DNA of 6,756 bases from an uncultured Catenibacterium sp. (GTDB lineage: Bacteria > Bacillota_I > Bacilli_A > Erysipelotrichales > Coprobacillaceae). The stretch lies in assembly GCF_900764565.1 (NCBI RefSeq), contig NZ_CAAFOM010000254.1, positions 1 through 6,756 on the forward strand. Reading direction: 5' to 3'. Below, one piece after another: positions 1 through 5,521 of this stretch (its first letter is position 1; each line of letters begins with the position of its first letter). The translations under genes were made by a program, and so were the position numbers. A model generated the notes under the pieces. It had not been told where the DNA came from. It saw nothing but the letters and a program-made list of their open reading frames with translations, and made no database searches.

Positions 1-21
1 AGACGTGTGCTCTTCCGATCT
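1..21. other. Illumina TruSeq read-2 adapter remnant (artefact)
   Basis: The first 21 bases match the 3' end of the standard Illumina TruSeq read-2 adapter (AGACGTGTGCTC followed by TTCCGATCT). They are library sequence left on the contig end, not genomic DNA. The GTG at position 5, which looks like a start codon for the first reading frame, lies inside the adapter, as do the first five codons. Real sequence begins at about base 22. Confidence 0.96.
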
Positions 22-307
22 TGAAGTATCTAATGATTATAGAGCCTCACAGTACGACCATACTATTGATGACTATATTAAAAAGAAACTATCTGAGCGA
101 ATGTATAAGCTGCAAGATGGTACTGAGGTACAAAGAGACTGGTATTCATCATTCCTATTATACTGTTACGATTACAGAACTAAAAATATCGATAAAAACA
201 AATGCATTTCTGAATTTGATAAGTGTTACAGCAAAGAAAAAGCTCTAATCGAATGGATTAAGGTTAAAGAGATCAAGGTATTAAATAGCGGAATTAAGAC
301 GGCGTAA
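22..307 (+). CDS. tnpB: TnpB-family RNA-guided nuclease/transposase, C-terminal fragment (5' end missing)
   Basis: This is the 3' end of a gene cut by the contig edge; about 95 native codons remain, while full TnpB proteins are about 350-450 aa. TnpB is an RNA-guided DNA endonuclease of IS200/IS605 elements with a RuvC fold. The visible signature is ASQYDHT, then KKLSER (codons 27-32 counted from base 5), then DGTEVQRDWYSSF (38-50). This aligns with the LSxR...DRDxNAAxN block of TnpB that carries the third RuvC aspartate, here Asp at 137-139. The zinc-ribbon CxxC pairs usual in this region are absent, as I recall for a Firmicutes/actinobacterial subgroup ending in an 'NSGI' or 'SSMGI' tail; here the tail is LNSGIKTA. 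The apparent GTG start at base 5 is adapter. The stop at 305-307 leads into the putative omegaRNA segment. The assignment rests on motif recall, not a search. Confidence 0.75.
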
Positions 308-503
308 AACATATTCAGGGAGATTGATTATACTTCCTTACGAAAGTAGAAATTTACCGTTAATGTGGTCGTTGGACTGCTTGGTAATGAAAGTTCTGAT
401 TCAAATAGATTTACACTTGTAACTCCAAAGTCTGAAAATGATGTACGATTACAAGCTACACTTGGCAATCAGAACCCCACGGGCTTGCCCGTGGGAGTAG
501 TCA
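308..503 (+). ncRNA. Putative omegaRNA (reRNA) / structured right end of the IS
   Basis: This is about 195 bp with no gene, between the tnpB stop and the element end, where TnpB guide RNAs are encoded. Self-complementarity is visible. A 5-bp stem pairs 331-335 with 344-348. A perfect 9-bp helix GTTCTGATT (393-401) pairs with AATCAGAAC (467-475). Nested inside it is a 7-bp helix CTTGTAA (416-422) with TTACAAG (449-455). The terminal hairpin at 476-495 follows immediately. A possible pseudoknot pairs 375-384 (GACT-GC-TTGG, two bases bulged) with 425-432 (CCAAAGTC). Known omegaRNAs overlap the tnpB 3' end and run past the element into a guide of roughly 16-20 nt, which here would be the LysR sequence from about 504. 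That it is transcribed is inferred. Confidence 0.6.
476..495 (+). repeat. Terminal hairpin of the IS right end
   Basis: CCCACGGGC (476-484) and GCCCGTGGG (487-495) are perfect inverted repeats. They fold as an 8-bp stem with a CTTG loop. The hairpin is strikingly GC-rich against the surrounding DNA. Sub-terminal hairpins like this are recognised by the Y1 transposase TnpA in IS200/IS605 elements and form the 3' stem of the omegaRNA. It is not followed by a T-run, so it is not a rho-independent terminator. Confidence 0.8.
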
Positions 504-504
504 G

Positions 505-1101
505 CCTAAGAACTTTAGTACAATAGAACTTCATCAAGCTATTGTTGAATTCAAACAACTCTATCCTGATGTGAATATCTCTGTAATAAGTGGAACACAT
601 GAAGAACTATTTGAACAGCTTATAGAACATCATATAGATATGAAAATAAGTGAACAAAGAAGAACCTTCAATGAGGATTATTACAACTATGAATTAAAAC
701 ATAGTGAATGCTTTGTAGAAATATCATCTATGAATTCATTATCTCAAAAGGATGTTTTGACAACAGAAGACTTAAAGAATATGTCATGTATTCTTGTAGT
801 ATCTAAAGGTAGAGAAGATTCAGAAAGAGAATTCTATGAGAAATCATTGAATTTATCTAGAAGATTTCTATATGCTGATTCATTAGAACAGGCACGTTTG
901 ATGGTAGTAAGTCAAAGAGGTTATTTGCCTGTTGATCAAATAGGAGACTTAGCCAAGCCGTTGGAAGGTATTAAAAGAATAAGATTACATTATAAGGGTA
1001 AACCTATTCAAAGAAACTACTTTGCTTGCTGGTCTAAAGAGAATACGAATTATTATATAGAAGAGTTTGTGGATATATATAAAAGTCTATTAAATAAGTA
1101 A
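505..1101 (+). pseudogene. LysR-type transcriptional regulator, 5'-truncated (effector domain only)
   Basis: This frame carries most of a LysR substrate-binding (effector) domain. It starts with KNFSTIELHQAI (from 508), then an FKQLYPDV segment and SGTHEELFEQL. Later come EARLMVVS-like (EQARLMVVSQRGYLPV) and a C-terminal NYFACW...YYIEEFVDIYKSLL segment, typical of a Firmicutes LysR group. About 199 codons remain of the usual ~300. The winged-helix DNA-binding domain, linker helix and first strand of the effector domain are missing. The frame is open back to 442 through the IS hairpin by chance. The first possible start, GTG at 571, has no ribosome-binding site and falls mid-domain, so I do not accept it as a true start. 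The best explanation is disruption by the adjacent IS. A contig chimera is possible because the left edge is nearby. The product, if any, could not bind DNA by itself. Confidence 0.75.
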
Positions 1102-1115
1102 AACTTATGAAGATG

Positions 1116-1153
1116 ATAAGGAATTGAAATTGTTTCAATTCCTTATTTTTTTT
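1116..1153 (+). terminator. Rho-independent terminator after the LysR remnant
   Basis: A 14-bp perfect stem pairs 1116-1129 with 1133-1146 around a 3-nt TTG loop and is followed by eight T (1146-1153). It begins 15 bases after the LysR stop codon. This is a strong intrinsic terminator, which argues that the LysR gene was an independent transcription unit and that the SDR operon has its own promoter. Confidence 0.9.
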
Positions 1154-1215
1154 ATTATATAGATGACAAAGATGAGAATATTTAGAAACTTTTATACAGA
1201 AAGGTCAGGTAAAGA
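1154..1215 (+). promoter_or_regulatory. Leader of the SDR/Fe-ADH operon, promoter not clear, RBS at 1198-1209
   Basis: This stretch must contain the operon promoter if the preceding terminator works. I see only weak matches: TATACA at 1193-1198 as a -10, and ATGACA at 1163-1168 as a -35, but they are 24 bp apart, too far for a standard pair. Purine-rich AGAAAGG (1198-1204) and AGG (1207-1209, 6 nt before the ATG) serve as the Shine-Dalgarno region for the start at 1216. Confidence 0.3.
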
Positions 1216-2052
1216 ATGAAAGAAGTTATGATTGTTGTTGGTGCTGGTCAAATTAGTATGGCCATTGCGAGAAGGATGGGCGCTGGAAAGAAAATTATTT
1301 TAGGTGATAAAAATATAGAAAATGCGAAAAGTATTCAGAAAATAATGGTTGATGCAGGATTTGATGTTGAAATCATAAAAGTTGATTTATCAAGTAGAGA
1401 AGATATTTTAAACATGATAGAAATAGCAAAAAGTTTTGGGAAAATTAAAATGTTAGTAAATGGTGCTGGCGTTTCACCTTCACAGGCACCTATTGAATCT
1501 ATTTTAAAAGTGGATCTTTATGGAACAGCTGTTTTATTAGAAGAAGTAGGAAAAGTGATTGAAGAAGGTGGCGTTGGTATTACAATTTCAAGTCAGTCAG
1601 GTTTCCGTATGAAACAACTTACGGCTTTAGAAGATGAACAGCTTGCTTGTACACCAACTGAAGAATTATTAAATTTAGACATTTTACAGCCTGAAAACAT
1701 TAAAGATACATTACACGCTTATCAACTAGCAAAAAGATGTAATGAAAAACGTGTTATGGCTGAATCTGTTAAATGGGGTCAACGTGGAGCAAGAATCAAT
1801 GCGATTGCGCCAGGTATTATAGTAACACCTCTCGCAATTGATGAATTCAATGGACCAAGAGGAGACTTCTATAAAAATATGTTCTTAAAATGTCCAGCTG
1901 GTAGACCAGGAACAGCAGATGAAGTCGCAAATGTTGCTGAATTATTAATGAGTGATAAAGGCGCTTTTATTACTGGCTCTACTTTCTTAATGGATGGTGG
2001 TGCAACAGCATCATATTATTATGGACCTTTAAAACCAGAAGGAGGAAAATAA
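1216..2052 (+). CDS. Short-chain dehydrogenase/reductase (SDR), substrate unknown
   Basis: This is a cytosolic NAD(P)-dependent oxidoreductase of 278 aa with a Rossmann fold. The dinucleotide-binding loop is VVGAGQIS (7-14), a variant of TGxxxGIG. D31 at the end of the second strand favours NAD(H). NGAG (82-85) replaces the NNAG motif. The catalytic set is S126 (in ISSQSG), Y169 and K173 (YQLAK). The usual Asn of the tetrad (VNxxG) is D100 (VDLYG). NAIAPG (195-200), GRPGTADEVA and the C-terminal FITGSTFLMDGG are standard SDR features. Ser and Tyr are about 43 residues apart rather than about 13, so there is a roughly 30-residue insertion (about 128-165) near the active site, as in Comamonas 3-alpha-hydroxysteroid dehydrogenase. 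The gene lies one base before the Fe-ADH gene and is co-transcribed with it. It is a reductase or dehydrogenase of a ketone/alcohol; the substrate is not deducible. Confidence 0.92.
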   Translation: MKEVMIVVGAGQISMAIARRMGAGKKIILGDKNIENAKSIQKIMVDAGFDVEIIKVDLSSREDILNMIEIAKSFGKIKMLVNGAGVSPSQAPIESILKVDLYGTAVLLEEVGKVIEEGGVGITISSQSGFRMKQLTALEDEQLACTPTEELLNLDILQPENIKDTLHAYQLAKRCNEKRVMAESVKWGQRGARINAIAPGIIVTPLAIDEFNGPRGDFYKNMFLKCPAGRPGTADEVANVAELLMSDKGAFITGSTFLMDGGATASYYYGPLKPEGGK

Positions 2053-2053
2053 A

Positions 2054-3235
2054 ATGAATGATTTTCAGTTTCAAAACACTACAAAAGTATATTTTGGTAA
2101 AGACCAATTAGGTCATCTACATGAAGAAGTATTAAAGCATGGAAAGAATGTTTTAGTTGTTTATGGTGGAGGATCTATCAAGAAAATAGGACTCTATGAT
2201 AAAGTCATGAACGAATTAAAAGAACATGATATTAACGTATATGAACTTTCTGGTGTAGAACCTAATCCAAGACATACAACAGTGAATAAAGGGGCACAGA
2301 TCTGTAGAGAATACAATATTTCAGTTATTGTTGCAGTAGGTGGAGGATCTACTATTGATGCATCTAAAGCGATTGCGGCTTTAACACTTACAGATACAGA
2401 TGATTTCTGGGATTTAGTAGAAAAGAAAATATCTTGGAAGGATGCATTGCCTGTTATCGCAATGCCTACTATTGCTTCAACAGGAAGTGAAATGGATAAA
2501 TCATGTGTGATTGCGAATGTAGAGAAGAATATGAAAAGTGGTATTAATGGAGATGTTTTAAGACCTAAAGCAGCCTTTCTAGATCCTACAAATACATTTA
2601 CTGTTTCATCTTATCAAACAGCATGTGGTGGATTTGATATCATGGCACATCTATTTGATATGAATTATTTTGTGAATAGTGATAAATATCCACTTCAGTT
2701 TAATGTAGTTGAAACATTACTCAAAACAATACGTGAACAACTACCAATCGCAGTCAAAGAACCAGATAACTATACAGCAAGAGCAACACTATTATGGGCT
2801 GCTTCATGGGCATTAAATAGCTTCTGTACATCAGGATATAAAACACAGGCACAATTACATGCCCTCGAACAATTCTCTTCTACACATGATATGACTCATG
2901 GTTTAGGACTTGCGATTATTACACCTAAATGGATGACATACTTATTAAAGAAAGATGAAACAGTTGCAAAGGACTTTGCTCGTTTTGGAATAAATGTCAT
3001 GGGTATAAAAGATTTAGGTAATGATATGGACAATGCACGTGCAGGAATCAGTGCACTACAAAACTTTATTAAAGATGAACTTCATTTGCCTACAACACTA
3101 AGTGAAATGAACATCACTGATATAGACTTAGATGAACTAAAAGTAAAAGCATGTTATGGACAGGATTCATTACCAATGGCTTATCGTCTATTAACACAGG
3201 AAGACTGTTTAAACATCTATAAAATGTGCTTATAA
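2054..3235 (+). CDS. Iron-containing alcohol dehydrogenase, BDH/YqhD type
   Basis: This is a group III metal-dependent alcohol dehydrogenase of 393 aa, full length for butanol-dehydrogenase/YqhD-type enzymes, which interconvert aldehydes and alcohols in the cytosol with NAD(P)H. GGGSIKK (38-44) and GGGSTIDASKAIA (96-108) bind the cofactor, followed by PTIASTGSE (138-146). Metal ligands fit the D-x3-H...H...H pattern: D195, H199, H269 and H282 (compare YqhD D194, H198, H267, H281). The third-ligand segment is HALEQFSSTHDMTHG. It is one residue shorter than the usual HxIEHxLSxxYDIxHG by my alignment and has Gln where the second His normally stands. The start ATG lies one base after the SDR stop. 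Its GGAGG (2041-2045, 8-nt spacing) sits within the last SDR codons, so translation is coupled. It probably works with the SDR on related carbonyls or in redox disposal. Confidence 0.94.
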   Translation: MNDFQFQNTTKVYFGKDQLGHLHEEVLKHGKNVLVVYGGGSIKKIGLYDKVMNELKEHDINVYELSGVEPNPRHTTVNKGAQICREYNISVIVAVGGGSTIDASKAIAALTLTDTDDFWDLVEKKISWKDALPVIAMPTIASTGSEMDKSCVIANVEKNMKSGINGDVLRPKAAFLDPTNTFTVSSYQTACGGFDIMAHLFDMNYFVNSDKYPLQFNVVETLLKTIREQLPIAVKEPDNYTARATLLWAASWALNSFCTSGYKTQAQLHALEQFSSTHDMTHGLGLAIITPKWMTYLLKKDETVAKDFARFGINVMGIKDLGNDMDNARAGISALQNFIKDELHLPTTLSEMNITDIDLDELKVKACYGQDSLPMAYRLLTQEDCLNIYKMCL

Positions 3236-3263
3236 ACAAAGAAAAATGTTGAGTTTAGTTAAA

Positions 3264-3280
3264 TGTAAATTCTATTTACA
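3264..3280. repeat. Short inverted repeat upstream of the terminator
   Basis: TGTAAAT (3264-3270) and ATTTACA (3274-3280) are perfect 7-bp arms around a TCT loop. There is no clean T-run after it (AAAATAATG follows). Both arms recur in the real terminator 40 bases on: AAATGTAAAT at 3261-3270 and 3303-3312, and ATTTACA at 3274-3280 and 3321-3327. It may be a decayed duplicate terminator or a partner for alternative pairing. Confidence 0.6.
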
Positions 3281-3301
3281 AAATAATGAATAATAAATAA
3301 G

Positions 3302-3334
3302 AAAATGTAAATGGCTTTCCATTTACATTTTTTT
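3302..3334 (+). terminator. Rho-independent terminator of the SDR/Fe-ADH operon, possibly bidirectional
   Basis: A 13-bp perfect stem (AAAATGTAAATGG at 3302-3314 with its complement at 3319-3331) closes a CTTT loop and runs into a T-tract ending at 3334. On the minus strand the hairpin is followed by TTTTCTTATTTATT, so it may also stop the convergent rpiR transcript, whose stop codon is about 70 bases away. Confidence 0.88.
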
Positions 3335-3404
3335 ATATTTCAAAACTTTTTAAAATCAATAAACTAATTACTGTGAAGTGAGTGAGATGAGTAAAAAAGA
3401 AGTA

Positions 3405-4295
3405 CTAATCGCTTTTTAGATGTTCTTCAATTATTTCATTATCTATTTTACGATTAAGTTCGACTTTTTTTGCAACATCAATCTTATAATCTAGATTTGT
3501 TTGATAGTCTAAAGAAAACAAGCATGAATACAGAATATTTAAAATAATATTCATAGATTCTAAAGAAGAAAACCCAGCTATTTTAGAGAATGATTTTTCT
3601 CGAGTAGAAATATTTAATGATACTGTTGCTAGATTCGATAAACTATTTCTACCAAGACTTGTAATAGCAATAATAGGAACCTTATTTTCCTTCAAAAAAT
3701 GAGCTGTTTTTAAAAGAGTTGGTGTTTCACCTGAATAAGATAAACAAATAGCACACTCATCACTTGTAGTCATAATAGCATCTTGATATTGATTATCCTG
3801 TATAGGTTCAATATAAGCTCTCTTATGAATGCGATTTAATTTAAAAACAAACTCTTCACCGATGAAATTTAAATTTGCAACAGCAAATACTTTAACAACA
3901 CTGGCTTTTCTTAAAATTTGAATAGCATTTTGTAAAGTGTCGTGATGAATTAAAGAAGCAGTATCATTTGCACTTTCTATATGTAATTGGATTATTTTAT
4001 GCGTGATTTGCATGATTGTATCTTGATTGGTAAATGGATAATTAGGATTTATTTCTTGGAAGTGATTATTTAAATAAACAACTTCATCAAGAAATGCTTC
4101 TTTAAAATCGGACCAGCCTTGAAAACCTAATTTATGAGCAATGCGGATGACAGTAGAAGGGGCTGTATAGGTTTCATCACCAATCATTTTTGTAGAATAA
4201 TCTTTGATTTTCTCTTGTTTTTCTAAGATAAAATTAATAATTGCACGTTCGTTATATGAAAAAACATTTTGTTTCATCTGTTCTTGTAAAAGCAT
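3405..4295 (-). CDS. RpiR/MurR-family transcriptional regulator (HTH + SIS domain)
   Basis: This 296-aa regulator has the standard RpiR layout. The N-terminal HTH_6 domain (about 1-77) has its recognition helix in YTAPSTVIRIAHKLGF (43-58) and GWSDFKEAF (60-68). A linker follows, then a SIS domain (about 120-255) with SYSGET (186-191), the SxSGxT phosphosugar-binding loop, and PIIAITSLGRNSLSNLA after it. Family members bind phosphorylated sugars or amino sugars and usually repress nearby catabolic or transport genes. The start ATG (4295-4293) has AGAGAGG on the minus strand (4303-4309) seven bases upstream. It is divergent from the MFS pair with a 53-bp spacer carrying a palindrome, so control of both that pair and itself is likely. 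The ligand is unknown: the window has no sugar kinase, PTS component or hydrolase. Confidence 0.93.
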   Translation of the reverse strand: MLLQEQMKQNVFSYNERAIINFILEKQEKIKDYSTKMIGDETYTAPSTVIRIAHKLGFQGWSDFKEAFLDEVVYLNNHFQEINPNYPFTNQDTIMQITHKIIQLHIESANDTASLIHHDTLQNAIQILRKASVVKVFAVANLNFIGEEFVFKLNRIHKRAYIEPIQDNQYQDAIMTTSDECAICLSYSGETPTLLKTAHFLKENKVPIIAITSLGRNSLSNLATVSLNISTREKSFSKIAGFSSLESMNIILNILYSCLFSLDYQTNLDYKIDVAKKVELNRKIDNEIIEEHLKSD

Positions 4296-4308
4296 ATCAT
4301 TACCTCTC

Positions 4309-4327
4309 TTCTTCTATTATATAAGAA
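4309..4327. promoter_or_regulatory. Candidate RpiR operator: 19-bp imperfect palindrome in the divergent spacer
   Basis: TTCTTCTATTATATAAGAA reads TTCTT-n-TAT-n-ATA-n-AAGAA: 16 of 19 positions match its own reverse complement, and one of the three mismatches is the unavoidable centre base. It lies mid-spacer between rpiR (start 4295) and the first MFS gene (start 4349). It covers a TATAAT on the minus strand and TATTAT on the plus strand, so a bound dimer could block both promoters. RpiR proteins bind such dyads; assignment to this RpiR is inference from position. Confidence 0.5.
4316..4321 (-). promoter_or_regulatory. Possible -10 element of rpiR
   Basis: On the minus strand these bases read TATAAT, a perfect -10 hexamer, 20 bases upstream of the rpiR start codon. 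No good -35 is seen at 16-18 bp (CACTCC at 17 bp), so it would be a weak or activator-dependent promoter, or the match is due to local AT-richness. On the plus strand TATTAT (4315-4320) could be the -10 of the MFS operon, also without a clear -35. Confidence 0.35.
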
Positions 4328-4348
4328 AATGTTTAAAAGGAGTGAAAA

Positions 4349-5512
4349 ATGAGATTTTTAAAACATTATCACGATAGTTATTTAAGTTATTTTTTAATGT
4401 ATTTCTTCTTTTTCTTCAGTCTAGCATTCTTTTCAGGATTTATTTCAGTTTATTTAATGGATCAAGGATACAGTGCTTCACAAGTAAGTTTTGTTGTTTC
4501 TTGTTCTTATATATTATCCGTCATTGTTCAGCCCTTTATTGGAAAACTTAATGACCAATATGAATCAAGATATGTGAATAGTATCTTATTGCTGACTGCA
4601 GCAATAATGGGAATCATCTTTATCTTTTTAAAGAATATTTATTTGATTGCTTTTGCATATAGTTTGGTTTTAGCTATTACAAATGGAACAAATCCAATTA
4701 TTGAAAGAATGGCTATATTATCAAGATTTAAATACGGTTCTATTCGTGTTTGGGCATCAATTGGTTACGCAATAGCGACAATCATTTCAGGATTTATTTA
4801 TAAAAATATTGGACCATATAGTCTTTATATTTTCTTTGCACTAGGAGAATTATTATGTGTCATTGGTATTTTAGGAACACATAGTATCTTACCACCTGTA
4901 GAAAAAACAAATCAAAAAATTTCAATGACATCTGTTTTAAAAATCAAGCATATTCCTTTTTATCTAATTATAGTTTGTTTATTCTATGGCGTCACTAATG
5001 TGCATCATCTTTATCTGCCTGCTATGTTAAAACAAAGTGGTTTACCTATTAATTATGTTTCGACGGTTATCTTTATGTCCACATTATCAGAGGTGCCTGT
5101 TATTCTATTATCACGTTTTTATATGAATAGTTTTACAAATAAACAACTATTAATGAGTTGCTTTATTTTTCTATTTATACAATTCTTTACTTTTAGTTTT
5201 ATCCCATCGCTCATTGTACAAGTAATTATTGTATTTCTCACAAAAACCGTTGCTACTATGGCTTTTGTTATGATTAATTTAAAAATCATCTCAACAATTG
5301 TTGATCACGCTAGACAAAATAGCGCATTATCATTTGTTTCTGCCTGTAAAAGTTTTTCATCAATTTTATTTCAAATGTTAGCGGGATATTTAATTGATTT
5401 TACAGGTTATCAAATGTTTTATTTTGTCTTGTTTATCTGTAGTATTATTGGAATGATTCTTGTTTTCTTTTTTAAAGTACCAACAAACAAAGATTTAAAA
5501 GTATTTCACTAG
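4349..5512 (+). CDS. MFS transporter, first of a tandem paralogous pair
   Basis: This 387-aa inner-membrane protein has about 12 hydrophobic segments and a charged central loop near 182-201 (PPVEKTNQKI...LKIKH). It belongs to the major facilitator superfamily. YGSIRVWASIGYAI (129-142) matches the FGxxRxWGSxGYA block typical of the LacY/HcaT-like (MFS_1_like) branch, which contains proton-coupled sugar, nucleoside and phenylpropionate transporters. The motif A loop between TM2 and TM3 is GKLNDQYESR (65-74): the Asp is kept but the following Arg is Gln. AAAGGAG (4336-4342) is the RBS, ending 6 nt before the ATG. The stop codon overlaps the RBS of the next gene, so the two are co-transcribed and coupled. 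Divergence from rpiR suggests uptake of a sugar or related small molecule; the substrate is not deducible. Confidence 0.9.
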   Translation: MRFLKHYHDSYLSYFLMYFFFFFSLAFFSGFISVYLMDQGYSASQVSFVVSCSYILSVIVQPFIGKLNDQYESRYVNSILLLTAAIMGIIFIFLKNIYLIAFAYSLVLAITNGTNPIIERMAILSRFKYGSIRVWASIGYAIATIISGFIYKNIGPYSLYIFFALGELLCVIGILGTHSILPPVEKTNQKISMTSVLKIKHIPFYLIIVCLFYGVTNVHHLYLPAMLKQSGLPINYVSTVIFMSTLSEVPVILLSRFYMNSFTNKQLLMSCFIFLFIQFFTFSFIPSLIVQVIIVFLTKTVATMAFVMINLKIISTIVDHARQNSALSFVSACKSFSSILFQMLAGYLIDFTGYQMFYFVLFICSIIGMILVFFFKVPTNKDLKVFH

Positions 5513-5516
5513 GAGG
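5511..5516 (+). promoter_or_regulatory. RBS of the second MFS gene, overlapping the previous stop
   Basis: AGGAGG is a near-perfect Shine-Dalgarno with a 5-nt spacer to the ATG at 5522. Its first two bases belong to the TAG stop (5510-5512) of the upstream MFS gene, so ribosomes ending on the first gene are placed at the start of the second. Confidence 0.85.
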
Positions 5517-5521
5517 TTTTT

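Larger units (their letters stand above)
22..503 (+). mobile_element. Right end of an IS200/IS605-type (IS1341-like) insertion sequence
   Basis: This is the 3' part of a TnpB-carrying element; the left end and any tnpA lie off the contig. The right boundary is inferred from three things. There is a tnpB C-terminus (22-307). A GC-rich perfect hairpin near the end (476-495) is followed by AGTAGTCA, the usual layout of IS200/IS605 right ends. LysR-type coding homology begins abruptly at about 505. No terminal inverted repeat or target duplication is expected for this family, which moves as single strands. The exact last base is uncertain by a few nucleotides (about 496-507). Confidence 0.72.

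Noticed and set aside
21..248. A 75-codon plus-strand frame overlapping the tnpB fragment
   Set aside because: It is a shadow frame of the TnpB C-terminus, whose motifs are clearly in the other frame, and it has no RBS.
476..495. The GC-rich hairpin as a transcription terminator or CRISPR-like repeat
   Set aside because: There is no T-run after it and only one copy; its place after tnpB fits an IS200/IS605 right end better.
571..1101. GTG 571 as the true start of a small 176-aa protein
   Set aside because: The frame and LysR homology continue upstream to about 505, there is no Shine-Dalgarno, and the start would fall inside the effector domain.
1216..2052. Naming the SDR a bile-acid or hydroxysteroid dehydrogenase
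   Set aside because: Only the Ser-Tyr insertion is shared with 3-alpha-HSD; cofactor loop and other segments do not prove substrate, so the name would be a guess.
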